64,000 nucleotides of DNA from JBCCFW01 sp039029535 (GCA_039029535.1 JBCCFW010000017.1:1-64000); one strand, 5' to 3'. Counted from the stretch's first letter, positions 7,557 through 15,888 are shown. Notes: generated by a model not told the origin, from the sequence alone. Numbers and translations are program-made.

Positions 7557-8990
7557 TCAGAGGCCGCGGGCGCCCGGACGTCCGGCGCGGCCCTTGCGAC
7601 CGCGGATGGTCTTCTCGATGCCGCCGCAGAAGTTGAAGCTCTCGGTCAGCAACTCCGGGTCACCGGGTCCGCCGCCCTGGCCGACGTGGCAGAGCGTGCC
7701 GGGAGGCGTGTCGCCACCGACGCCACCGTCACCCGCGTCGCCACCACGCGAGTAGGCCACGGACTGGCCGCCAGCTCCGTAGTGGATCTCGGCGGAAGCC
7801 GGTCCAGCGGCACCGCCCGCGCCTCCGTTGGCGTGGTAAGCCGGGTGGCAGCCGAGGCCGCCCTTGCCGCCGACGGCACCGTCGCCACCGTAGGCCAGCG
7901 CGTTCTCGGAGCAGCAGGCAAACGCCTCGGCCGCGCCCCCGGCGCCACCCAGGCCGCCCAGACCACCGGCGCCGATGGCCATTCCGCTGCCACCGCCGTC
8001 GCCGCCTTGACCGGCCTCGCCGCCGTTGCCGGCGATGGCCATGGCGAAGCAGCCCCCGCCCGTGAAGCCGCAGCGCGCGGTCGCCCCGCCGCCGTCACCA
8101 CCGTCACCGCCGAGACCTCCCTCGTCGCCAGGGGCGAGACCCGCCGCACCCTGGGCGCCACGGCCACCGTGGCCGCCCGCCGAGAAGATGTCGAGCGGGT
8201 CGCAGGAGCCGGAGGACTGCCGGCACTCACCACCGGGCAGTGCGACGCCGGGCTCGCCGGTGCCGCTGCCGGCGCCCGCATCGCCGCCGTTTCCGGCGCG
8301 ACCGAGAGCCTGGCTCGTTCCGAGCACTTGCGCGAACACGCTGCCGGCGGAGCCGCCGTCGCCACCATCGAGGCCGAAGGAGTGCGCGTCGCCTCCCTTG
8401 CCACCATGTCCGCCGAGGCTGACGAGGATGCCGTCGTCGCCAGCATGAGTCACTAAGATTTCTCCGCCGTAACCGCCGTCGAAACCAAAGTCACCATTAG
8501 AGCCGTGGCCTCCGCAGGCGAACATGATGACGTTCGCGCGGCCCTCGAAGAGGATGAGCGAGCCACCATCTCCTCCGGGGAAGTCGCCGTGCCTCCCGGC
8601 GACCACCCTGAGAGTGACATCGGCAGCTCCGCTGCGGGGGATGAGCACTTCTTCGTCGACGTCCATTCCCGGATCCATGGAACGGGCGCAATCGCAGGCT
8701 TCCTCGACGAAATCGAAAGTGCCGAAATTCGTCTCGAAAGCGAGTTCAGGGGTTGGTTCTAGCCTCTCGAGAACGGCCTCCGAGAGGCCGACGAAACCGG
8801 GGTCGCAGGTGAACGAATCTTCCAGGGCGAGGACGGGTCGGGGCACCGAGACGGTGCGGCTCGCGCGGAGGGTGGGAGCGGCTGTCGTCGTCAGCGGAAA
8901 GGCGACGGTCGCGACAACCAAGGCGAGAGCTCGAAGACCAGCAAGGGAAGAAGAAGAGTTCGAATGCGACGTCGAGTACACCACGATCAC
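7557..8990 (-). CDS. Exported glycine-rich low-complexity protein
   Basis: 477 aa. A hydrophobic export segment (about residues 16-37, LAGLRALALVVATVAFPLTTTAA) precedes an unrecognised about 130-residue region. From about residue 160 the protein is dominated by Gly-Gly-x repeats (GGDGGDGG, GGNGGEAGQGGDGGG), compositionally like PE-PGRS or Gly-rich surface proteins, and ends in a basic tail. No enzymatic motif. Several GTG codons cluster at the start (8990, 8984, 8981); the ribosome site AGAGAGGTG fits 8984 best, so the start could be two or three residues later. Probably structural or surface-exposed. Confidence 0.7.
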   Translation of the reverse strand: MIVVYSTSHSNSSSSLAGLRALALVVATVAFPLTTTAAPTLRASRTVSVPRPVLALEDSFTCDPGFVGLSEAVLERLEPTPELAFETNFGTFDFVEEACDCARSMDPGMDVDEEVLIPRSGAADVTLRVVAGRHGDFPGGDGGSLILFEGRANVIMFACGGHGSNGDFGFDGGYGGEILVTHAGDDGILVSLGGHGGKGGDAHSFGLDGGDGGSAGSVFAQVLGTSQALGRAGNGGDAGAGSGTGEPGVALPGGECRQSSGSCDPLDIFSAGGHGGRGAQGAAGLAPGDEGGLGGDGGDGGGATARCGFTGGGCFAMAIAGNGGEAGQGGDGGGSGMAIGAGGLGGLGGAGGAAEAFACCSENALAYGGDGAVGGKGGLGCHPAYHANGGAGGAAGPASAEIHYGAGGQSVAYSRGGDAGDGGVGGDTPPGTLCHVGQGGGPGDPELLTESFNFCGGIEKTIRGRKGRAGRPGARGL

Positions 8991-9020
8991 CTCTCTTATT
9001 ACGCTGTGAGCTGCCTTTAG

Positions 9021-9050
9021 TGCAGCAAGCTGAAACTACGCCTTGCTGCA
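9021..9050. promoter_or_regulatory. 9-bp perfect inverted repeat in the leader of the glycine-rich gene
   Basis: TGCAGCAAG (9021-9029) and CTTGCTGCA (9042-9050) with a 12-nt spacer, starting 31 bp upstream of the leftward gene. Operator or leader hairpin. Confidence 0.4.
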
Positions 9051-9134
9051 GCCGATGACCACCCACCCCCCCTCCCGCCCGAAGGCCGTCATGTCCGTCG
9101 AGTCGGCAGGGTAATGTTCGTAAAATAACAAGTG

Positions 9135-9146
9135 GCCAATATTGGC
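9135..9146. promoter_or_regulatory. 12-bp perfect palindrome GCCAATATTGGC
   Basis: An uninterrupted palindrome next to an AT-rich patch, about 250 bp before the caspase gene and 145 bp from the Gly-rich gene. The AT-rich centre in GC-rich DNA is typical of a dimeric repressor site. Confidence 0.4.
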
Positions 9147-9393
9147 GAGGCGGATCGGGGGCGGCGTCCTGCTCGTGCGCCCGCATCCCTCGGGTGGCCG
9201 TCCCGCTCGGCCGGCTCCGTCACGTCCTGTCATCGCCGGTCATCCACCGAGACCGTGACGGAGTCATCATGGGGACACCGGCGAGCGGCTTCTCGCGTCG
9301 TCACCGGGTCCTCACGAACAATGTCGCCAGTGACATGGTGCAAGACCATGCCCACGGCTGAGAAACGAGCTAATCGCTCAGAAAGGTCCGCTC

Positions 9394-10794
9394 ATGAAAG
9401 CACGTGACTCACATGCCGTTCTCATCGGGATTCGCGACTACAGCCGCCTCGATGCTTCCCTGGGTCAAGCTCCGGGCACCAGCGACCTTCCGGCTTCACC
9501 TGCCGATGTCAGTGACGTGCATTCTCTCTGCACGAGAGTGGGCATCCCAGCGCGCAACATCCGAGTGCTGAGTGATCCACCGGCCAGGGGTCGGGGTGGG
9601 CACGACGACGCTCAACCGACGACGCCGACCCGGGCAGCCATCTGCTCGGCGGTGCGCTGGCTGGCCGAGCGAATGAGGGAGCACCCTCACGGGCAGTCGC
9701 TGATCTACTTCACGGGACACGGGATGAGCTCGAACGGTCCCGTTCTCTGCCCTCAAGACATCGAACGTGCAGGAGACTCGTACAGCAACGAGCTGCCGCT
9801 GAGAGAGCTGGGAGAGATCCTCAACGAAGAGGCCGAGGGCATCGGCGCGACGACGATCCTCGACACTTGTCACTCATCCATCATTCCGAACGACGTGGAG
9901 CCCAGCTCGTCGAGCTCGACTCCCTTCGGGGTCGGTGCCCTCCGTAGCGAGGACGTCCTGCTCGCGGCTTGTCAGTCGGATCAACAGGCCGCGGCGATCG
10001 CCGTCGATCGACGGATTCGGAGCGCCTTCACGTGGAGCCTGATGCGGGTCCTCGACCAGTTCGCCCGAGTCCGGCTGCCTCGGCACGTCGTGATCGACAT
10101 CAGCTATCGAGAGGCCGTGCGGCGGGCCGGCTTGCTGCTGCAGGCCTTCGAGCTCGACCAGCGTCCTGCCTTCAGCGGACGACCACGTCGGCGCCACTGG
10201 CCGGTGCTCAGCCCCTTCGTGACTCGTCCTCCAGAAGCCCTGGAGCGGCGCGCACCCGAAGACGACAAGGAGATCTACCCGGACGAGAACAGCTACGTGA
10301 TCCGCGAAGACTACGACATCGACTCGACCAAGCTCGGCCGTCTCGATGCCTCTCAGGGAACGGAAGACTCGTGGTACTCCGACACCTCGCAACCCATCGA
10401 CCAGCGCAGCACGCCGTTTTACGTGCACGCGCCCGACGACAAGAGCAACTCGGGGACGCTCAGCGCTGCTTATGCGGCAGCCACGTTCGGGGCGACCACG
10501 GTCAGCGCCACGCCCAGCGGGCAGCTCTGGAAGATCTCGGGCATGGACGGCGACGGCAACAAGACGCTCCTGGGTTACTTCGTCTTCGGGAGCGGCTCGA
10601 GTCCGTCAGAGTGGTGGCTGGTCAGCGACATCAAGACGGACTCGGACAAGGCGGCCTACGTCTGCGCGAACATGGACGGCACCTTCGTCGTTCAGGTGCC
10701 GGAAGGATGCTGCTTGAGGTTCAAGCCCGCCAGCGGCGCCGACACCGATCAGTATTACCACCTGAGCTGTGCGACGACTTACAGCTCGCGCTGA
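9394..10794 (+). CDS. Caspase-like (peptidase C14) protein with unknown C-terminal domain
   Basis: 466 aa. Residues 5-255 are a caspase-hemoglobinase fold protease: the strand HAVLIGIRDY opens it, the catalytic His is in SLIYFTGHGMSS (His109) and the catalytic Cys in TTILDTCHSS (Cys159). The spacing and both motifs match metacaspase/C14 enzymes. No signal peptide, so it is cytoplasmic. After about residue 290 an acidic linker leads to a beta-rich domain (about 345-466) that I do not recognise. Translation starts at ATG 9394 with AAAGG upstream. It runs into, and overlaps by 16 bp, the convergent kinase gene. Bacterial caspases usually act as effectors in conflict or regulated cell-death systems; that role here is inferred from context. 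Confidence 0.85.
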   Translation: MKARDSHAVLIGIRDYSRLDASLGQAPGTSDLPASPADVSDVHSLCTRVGIPARNIRVLSDPPARGRGGHDDAQPTTPTRAAICSAVRWLAERMREHPHGQSLIYFTGHGMSSNGPVLCPQDIERAGDSYSNELPLRELGEILNEEAEGIGATTILDTCHSSIIPNDVEPSSSSSTPFGVGALRSEDVLLAACQSDQQAAAIAVDRRIRSAFTWSLMRVLDQFARVRLPRHVVIDISYREAVRRAGLLLQAFELDQRPAFSGRPRRRHWPVLSPFVTRPPEALERRAPEDDKEIYPDENSYVIREDYDIDSTKLGRLDASQGTEDSWYSDTSQPIDQRSTPFYVHAPDDKSNSGTLSAAYAAATFGATTVSATPSGQLWKISGMDGDGNKTLLGYFVFGSGSSPSEWWLVSDIKTDSDKAAYVCANMDGTFVVQVPEGCCLRFKPASGADTDQYYHLSCATTYSSR

Positions 10795-13316
10795 AGCAAC
10801 GGTCGGGCGAGACGAAGGCCCACCGCCGACAGGCGATCGCCCGCCGGCGCACCGAAGCGTCCGGCGGGCCGGCAAAGGTGGGGCAAGCTGCTCCAGGAGC
10901 CGCCCCGCACGACCCGAACGATGGTGGGGTCGTCGTCGCCTGACTCCAGTGCTTCTTCCGCGTCGCTCTCGCGGTACGGGTTGCGACACCACTGCCGCAC
11001 GTTGCCCGTCACGCCCCGCACGCCGTGAGGGCTGACGTCGTGCTCGGCTTCATCGACTTCCATCGGCCCGGGGGCTCCTGAGTGCGAGTGCAGGTAGCAA
11101 GCCCAGCTCGGCTCGAGGTGGTCGCCGAAGGGGAAGCTGCGGCCGTCCACGCCCCGCGCTGCTTTCTCCCAGTCGAGCTCGTGGGGCAGCGTCCAGGGCA
11201 GCCCGGTCGTGTCGGAGAGCCAGCGGCAATAGCTCATGGCGGACAGCCACGAGAGGCTGCGCACGGGCATGTCGAGCGTCCAGGGAGGACCGCTCGTGTC
11301 GGCGTCGAGAGTGAAGCCCCGTCGGTCGTCGAACGCGTAGCGACTGGAGTCCGAGCCCTCCGCGTCGGCGTGGGCCTCGCGGGGTGCATGCGACCAGGCC
11401 AGCTCGAGACGGTCGGCGTGCCACAGGTCGTTGAGGAACTCGAGGTACTCGCGGTTGGTCACGGGATGTCGACGGATGATGAAGTCGTCGCGCCAACAGC
11501 GCGCCGCCGGCAAGGCATCCGCTGCGTCGTCGTCGCCTCCGGCCTGGAACCAGCCGGCGGGGACGTGGCAGTCGTCGGCGCCGAGCTCGTCGCGGCGAAG
11601 CAGGGGGATGACCGCCGGAACCGAAGAGTCCGGAGGACAGCCGTCCCAGTGTTCTTGGCGCCCGAGGCTCACGGGATAGCGTGTCGTGGCGCAGCCAGGC
11701 GCCTCGAGCTCGAGCAGGTAGCTGCCTCGCGGCAGGCTCACGCGAGTGAGAGGCGTGCGGCCCAGCAACCGACGAAAGACCGGCACGAGCCGACGGCCCT
11801 CGCTCACGTACTCGTGAAGCCGGACCTCGGCTCCGGAGGGCTCGGTCCTCAGGCTCAGGGCGCCGTCACCCTGAAGCCAGGCCGCGTGCTGACCGCGATC
11901 ATGGGCACGGAGCCTGACCTCGGCCTGGGCGGCCGCACCGACGTCGCGCCGCCCCTCCGCCTCGATGAGACGGCGGCGATGATGACTGGCGAGCAGGTCG
12001 TGTGCGCGAGCGTGCTCGGGATCGAAGTTCAGCGCGGTGAGGAGACGCTGCTCGTGGCGGGCCTCCTCGGTGTCGGCGTCCAGGGCCAACGCGTTCGCGC
12101 GGTCTTCGAGCTCCCAGGCGTCGCGCTTCTCGTCCACGACGGCTCGGGAGTCGAACGCCGCGAGACGTCGACTCGCGTCGAGCTGCAGCTCCAGCGACTC
12201 TTGCCTGAGCTCGTCGCAGCGTCGGGCGTGATCTTCGGCTGTGGTGACGTGAGCGTCGGCCTGACGTCGTGCGAGCTCACCATCGAGCCAGGACTGAACT
12301 TCTGCGGCGAGGGCGCCCGCGTCTGCGAGTCGGTCGGACGCCTCGCGGGCGAGAGCCCGGTTGGCGATGTCGAGCAGGCCCGGGTCGAGAGTCGGGTGGT
12401 CCTCGGTCGTCAGGGTTCGTGGGGGAGCGTCGAGGATGGCGAGCCAGGCCCGTCGTCCTCGGGCGTCGTAGGGCGGCTGACCGGTGAGGATCTCGTGGAG
12501 CAGGGCACCGAGACAGTAGACGTCGCTGCGACGATCGACCCGCGCCGTCTCACCTCGGGCTTGCTCCGGCGACATGTACGGAGGCGTGCCGAGGATGGTC
12601 CCCGCCACGGTCGCCGCGATGCCGTCGTCCTCCTCATCCTGCTCACTCGACCAAGAACCGGCGAACTCGAGGGCGAGAGTCTCGTCGTCGAGGTCCAGCT
12701 CCGGCTGCTGATCGAGAGTGGCGTCGTCGGCCCAGCGCAGCGGCGTGCTCGCGTCGCGCAGCGTCCGGTCGGAGTGGTCCTGGCCGTCCAGCACCTTGGC
12801 GAGACCCCAGTCCATCACGAACACCTCGCCGCGCTCGCCGACCATGACGTTGCTCGGCTTCAGATCGCGGTGGACGATGCCCCGGTCGTGCGCAGCGCTC
12901 AGCGTCTCGCAGATCCGATGGAAGACGGTGATCAGCCGTCGCAGGCTCCAACCCGAGCCGCCGGGCAGGGAGACCGTCGGCCCGCGACCGTCGCAGAAGA
13001 CGACGTCGAGGGTCTGACCGCCCACCTCACGCATCGTGAACCACGAGCGACCGTCGTCGAGGGTGCCCAGGTCGTGAACGGGCACGATGCCCGGATGTTG
13101 GAGGCTCGCGGTCACCCGGGCTTCGCGGAGGAGTCGGGCGTGGAGGCTCGCCTCGTCGGCGCGATCCTTCCTGAGGAGCTTGAGCGCCAGGGGGATGCCG
13201 AGCAGGCGATCCTGAACACGGCGGACCTCACCCATGGCGCCCCGGCCGAGGGGGCCGAGGTCGACGTAGCGATCCGGCAGCCCGGCGAGGGAGCCACGAT
13301 CTCGACGCTCGCTCAT
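10779..13316 (-). CDS. Ser/Thr protein kinase with C-terminal FGE/SUMF1-like domain
   Basis: 845 aa from ATG 13316; a longer start at 13343 would overlap the divergent FHA gene. Kinase domain about 17-345: P-loop GRGAMGEV (24-31), Lys46, HRDLKPSN (149-156), DWG instead of DFG (169-171) and GTPPYMSPEQ (243-252). An unusual about 65-residue acidic insertion sits in the activation segment. A helical region (350-480) and a PEGA-like beta domain (about 488-550) follow. Then comes a formylglycine-generating-enzyme/C-lectin-fold domain (583-840) with VTNREYLEFL, TLPHELDWEKAARG, GNVRQWC and VVRGGSW. No membrane span, so it is soluble. The start is 25 bp from the FHA gene start, and the gene converges on the caspase gene. 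Confidence 0.93.
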   Translation of the reverse strand: MSERRDRGSLAGLPDRYVDLGPLGRGAMGEVRRVQDRLLGIPLALKLLRKDRADEASLHARLLREARVTASLQHPGIVPVHDLGTLDDGRSWFTMREVGGQTLDVVFCDGRGPTVSLPGGSGWSLRRLITVFHRICETLSAAHDRGIVHRDLKPSNVMVGERGEVFVMDWGLAKVLDGQDHSDRTLRDASTPLRWADDATLDQQPELDLDDETLALEFAGSWSSEQDEEDDGIAATVAGTILGTPPYMSPEQARGETARVDRRSDVYCLGALLHEILTGQPPYDARGRRAWLAILDAPPRTLTTEDHPTLDPGLLDIANRALAREASDRLADAGALAAEVQSWLDGELARRQADAHVTTAEDHARRCDELRQESLELQLDASRRLAAFDSRAVVDEKRDAWELEDRANALALDADTEEARHEQRLLTALNFDPEHARAHDLLASHHRRRLIEAEGRRDVGAAAQAEVRLRAHDRGQHAAWLQGDGALSLRTEPSGAEVRLHEYVSEGRRLVPVFRRLLGRTPLTRVSLPRGSYLLELEAPGCATTRYPVSLGRQEHWDGCPPDSSVPAVIPLLRRDELGADDCHVPAGWFQAGGDDDAADALPAARCWRDDFIIRRHPVTNREYLEFLNDLWHADRLELAWSHAPREAHADAEGSDSSRYAFDDRRGFTLDADTSGPPWTLDMPVRSLSWLSAMSYCRWLSDTTGLPWTLPHELDWEKAARGVDGRSFPFGDHLEPSWACYLHSHSGAPGPMEVDEAEHDVSPHGVRGVTGNVRQWCRNPYRESDAEEALESGDDDPTIVRVVRGGSWSSLPHLCRPAGRFGAPAGDRLSAVGLRLARPLLQREL

Positions 13317-13341
13317 GTCGTAACGATATCCTGAGACGGTC

Positions 13342-14259
13342 ATGGCCACTCTCGAGCTCGTTTCCACCGGTGAGCGCCACGAGCTGGCGGCCCGACATCT
13401 CGTCGGTCGCGCCGCTGACTGCCTCCTCCGTCTCGAGGACCTGAGCGTCTCGGGCGAGCACGGGGTCTTCCGCTGGACCGGCGAGGACTGGGAGTACCAG
13501 GATCTCGGGAGTCGCAACGGCACCCAGGTCAACGGCCAGCGGCTCGGCGCCGGCGAGAAGGTGGCCCTCGACCCCGACGACGTCTTGATCTTCGGAGCCG
13601 AGCGCAACGCCGTGCGCGTGCTCGACGTCTCCGCCCCGGTCGTCTTCGTGCAGGCCGAGGACGGCGAGCGCGTGGTTGCATCCGAGGGACTGCTGGTCCT
13701 CCCGGACGCCGAGACTCCCGAGGTCACCGTGTTCGAGGACAGCGAAGGACGCTGGCTCCGCGAGGACGTCTCGGGCACGCAGGTGGTCGAGGACGGGGCC
13801 TGGTTCGAGGTGGCGGGCCGACGATGGCAGCTGCGTCTTCCCGTCGTCTTGGAAGGGACCTGGGAGGTCGACGAGGCCGTGCTCCGGCTCGGCGACATCG
13901 GCCTGCGCTTTGGAGTGAGCCGCGACGAAGAACACGTCGAGGTCACGGTGCTCGCACCGAGCGGTGACATCGCGTTGACGCCGCGCGCTCACGCCTACTT
14001 CCTGCTGACCCTCGCGAGGGCGCGGCTCGAAGATGCCGGCAACGCTCAGCTCAACGAGACCGAGCACGGCTGGCTCTCGGGTGACGAGCTCGGCTATCGG
14101 CTCGACCTCAGCCCGAATCACCTGAGCGTCTCGGCCTACCGCTGTCGCAAGCAGCTCGCGGGGGCGGGCGTGCAAGGGGCGGCCGGTCTCATCGAGCGTC
14201 GCGCGTCGGGACGTCAGCTCCGCATCGGCGTGGCGCGTCTCGAGGTCGTGGATCTCTGA
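13342..14259 (+). CDS. FHA-domain protein with probable C-terminal winged-helix domain
   Basis: 305 aa. The N-terminal FHA domain has the phosphothreonine-binding residues: GR (22-23), Ser37 and His40, and SRNGT (57-61). A middle beta-rich part (about 100-205) may be a second degenerate FHA-like unit. Residues about 215-305 (LTPRAHAYFLLTLARARLEDAG...YRLDLSPNHLSVSAYRCRKQLAGAG...ERRASGRQLRIG) look like an OmpR-type winged helix. That would make it a transcription factor controlled by a phosphorylated partner, plausibly the divergent kinase 25 bp away. FHA is secure; the winged helix is a pattern-based inference. Confidence 0.82.
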   Translation: MATLELVSTGERHELAARHLVGRAADCLLRLEDLSVSGEHGVFRWTGEDWEYQDLGSRNGTQVNGQRLGAGEKVALDPDDVLIFGAERNAVRVLDVSAPVVFVQAEDGERVVASEGLLVLPDAETPEVTVFEDSEGRWLREDVSGTQVVEDGAWFEVAGRRWQLRLPVVLEGTWEVDEAVLRLGDIGLRFGVSRDEEHVEVTVLAPSGDIALTPRAHAYFLLTLARARLEDAGNAQLNETEHGWLSGDELGYRLDLSPNHLSVSAYRCRKQLAGAGVQGAAGLIERRASGRQLRIGVARLEVVDL

Positions 14260-14375
14260 CCCACGGACGTCCCTTGGCCGTCATCCGCTGTCACCCGTCG
14301 CCGATCGGCCTCGCCTTACCTTCGAGTCACCCGAGGCCGGACGAACCGGCCCGAGAAGACAAGAAGGTGAACACC

Positions 14376-14720
14376 ATGTCCAGCACGCCCAACCTCATCG
14401 TCGGCACGACCTCTGGCAATGATCTCGGCAAGAACTTCGACGGCACCGTCACGGTCTGGTGGAGCGGCGTCATCGGCGAGACCAACTGGGCCGATGCCAA
14501 CGTCCTGTCGACCGACGACTCCGCACGCATCAAGGTGAAGTGGCAGAAGCGGATGAACGACTACGACAATGACGGTTCGAGCGTCCCGGCCATTCGCATG
14601 GGCGTCACCAACGACAGCGGCAAGAAGGTGGAGTACCAGGTCGAGATCATCGCCGACCAGGGCAGCGACGCGAGCGCCCGCTCGACCTCCGATGGACCGA
14701 GCGCCGTGGCCTCCGAGTGA
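14376..14720 (+). CDS. Small beta-rich hypothetical protein
   Basis: 114 aa from ATG 14376 with ribosome site AAGAAGGTGA. No signal peptide, no Cys, rich in Thr, Asn, Asp and Trp (GTVTVWWSGVIGETNWADANV), with a Ser/Ala-rich tail. Predicted as a small all-beta protein. I do not recognise the family. It follows the FHA gene by 116 bp on the same strand, and a strong hairpin after it closes the unit. A protein of similar size and character lies at 58154-58513 beside a nucleotide cyclase. Confidence 0.7.
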   Translation: MSSTPNLIVGTTSGNDLGKNFDGTVTVWWSGVIGETNWADANVLSTDDSARIKVKWQKRMNDYDNDGSSVPAIRMGVTNDSGKKVEYQVEIIADQGSDASARSTSDGPSAVASE

Positions 14721-14735
14721 CGAGTCGTCAGGCTG

Positions 14736-14762
14736 CCAGCCGCGGCTCGCGACCGCGGCTGG
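14736..14762. terminator. Strong bidirectional hairpin between convergent genes
   Basis: Perfect 10-bp GC stem (CCAGCCGCGG with CCGCGGCTGG) and a 7-nt loop. It lies between the stops at 14720 and 14769 and likely ends transcription from both sides. No U-tract. Confidence 0.65.
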
Positions 14763-14768
14763 TCCGAC

Positions 14769-15860
14769 TCACCGTCCCCGTGTCGGCAGGTTGGGCGAGA
14801 GCGTGCGGCCCTTCTCCTCGTCACAGGTGAAGTTGTCCCAGGGCGTGGCGCCGATGGGAGTGGTCGTCAGGGTGCCGAGCTTGTTGCCGATCGGGACGAT
14901 GTAGTCGCCGCCGGGGTTCTGACAGGCGGAGTTCTTGACGATGACGTTGTCGGTGCCGTTGATCTCGAAGCCGCGGTCGTTGTTCGTCGCGTTGTTGGCT
15001 TCGATGCGGTTGAGGGACGACTCGGTGAGAAGGCCGGCACCACCATTGCCGCTGAGCGTGCACTCGCGGACCACGGCACGGTCGTAGACCTGGATGCCGT
15101 GGTTGCCGTTGTTGGACGCGGTGGTGTTCGAGATGGTCGCGGCGCCCTCGACGCGGATGCCGTCGGTGCCGTTGCTCATCGAGTTGCACCCGGTGACCAA
15201 GCCACCACCCGCCAGGATGCCCGCGAGGCCGTTCCCCACCGCCGTGCAATCGATGTAGGTGTTGTCGAGACCGTTGGAGAAGAAGCCGTTGCCGAGGTTG
15301 CCTTCGCAGAGGCAGTCCTCGAACGTGCAGCCGCCACCTCCGGCTTGCGTCGCGTGTCCCAGGTTGCCCTCGGTGACGCAGCGCCGGACCGTGCTGCCCC
15401 GCATGACGAGGATGCCCCGGCCCCCGCCGTCGCGGACGTTGCAGTCGATGAGGGTCGAGCTCTCGCCGGCTCGGAGGCCGTCTCCACCGCTATCGAGGAC
15501 GTTGAGCTTCTCGTAGCGCAGGCGGGTGGAGGTGAGGCCCTCCACGCCGGTGCCCCAGTCCCGGAGCGTGCCGTTCTTGACCGTGACGTTCTGGAGCGTG
15601 CCGACCAGGGCGACGCCGGTCCCGCCGCCGTTGCCGTAGAGCGTGTTGCCGCAGAGGTCGATGGTGACGTCGCTGTTGGTGACGAGGATGCCGTCGACGA
15701 GGGTGGGCGTGCGGAGGGCGCGCGTCACGCAGTAGAGCCCGGCCCGGTTCGCGGTGAAGGGCAGGGTGTCGATCTCGATGCACTCGCAGGACGCGGAGGC
15801 CTTCGGCGGGATGATCAGGCCGGTCAGTCCGAAGATGAGAATGGAGAGAAGAGAGCGCAT
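14769..15860 (-). CDS. Exported right-handed parallel beta-helix protein
   Basis: 363 aa. A signal peptide (residues 1-23, LLSILIFGLTGLIIPPKASA) is followed by repeating short turns such as NVTVKNGTLRDWGTG, GILVMRGSTVRRCVTEGN, GIRVEGAATISNTTASNNGNHGIQV and GLLTESSLNRIEANNATNNDRGFEI. These are the NosD/pectate-lyase-like beta-helix pattern with about 22-residue rungs. No catalytic residues can be assigned, so it may bind or modify extracellular polysaccharide or serve structurally. ATG 15860 has a strong GGGGGAA ribosome site that is partly in a leader hairpin. Confidence 0.85.
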   Translation of the reverse strand: MRSLLSILIFGLTGLIIPPKASASCECIEIDTLPFTANRAGLYCVTRALRTPTLVDGILVTNSDVTIDLCGNTLYGNGGGTGVALVGTLQNVTVKNGTLRDWGTGVEGLTSTRLRYEKLNVLDSGGDGLRAGESSTLIDCNVRDGGGRGILVMRGSTVRRCVTEGNLGHATQAGGGGCTFEDCLCEGNLGNGFFSNGLDNTYIDCTAVGNGLAGILAGGGLVTGCNSMSNGTDGIRVEGAATISNTTASNNGNHGIQVYDRAVVRECTLSGNGGAGLLTESSLNRIEANNATNNDRGFEINGTDNVIVKNSACQNPGGDYIVPIGNKLGTLTTTPIGATPWDNFTCDEEKGRTLSPNLPTRGR

Positions 15861-15872
15861 GACGAGGTTCCC

Positions 15873-15888
15873 CCGGGAGAGCTCCCGG
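15873..15888 (-). promoter_or_regulatory. Leader hairpin abutting the ribosome site of the beta-helix gene
   Basis: CCGGGAG and CTCCCGG arms with 2 bp between. On the minus strand the 3' arm runs straight into the GGGGGAA Shine-Dalgarno sequence 12 nt before the start codon, so folding could limit translation. Confidence 0.35.

Larger units (their letters stand above)
8991..9393. other. Gene-free intergenic region between divergent genes
   Basis: About 400 bp separate the leftward Gly-rich gene from the rightward caspase gene. No credible coding sequence. It holds two notable dyads, at 9021-9050 and 9135-9146. A locally AT-rich patch (TAAAATAACA, 9121-9130) abuts the second and may be a promoter. 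The rest of the caspase leader (9150-9393) shows nothing I can name. Confidence 0.6.

Noticed and set aside
7557..8990. CRISPR or tandem-repeat array in the Gly-rich region
   Set aside because: The repetition is codon-level GGX in a coding frame with signal peptide; no regular repeat-spacer spacing.
10779..13316. Diversity-generating retroelement target (FGE/C-lectin fold at a C-terminus)
   Set aside because: No reverse transcriptase, template repeat or accessory protein anywhere in the window.
11082..13334. 750-codon open frame opposite the kinase-FGE gene
   Set aside because: No domains and biased composition; the minus strand has complete kinase and FGE motifs.
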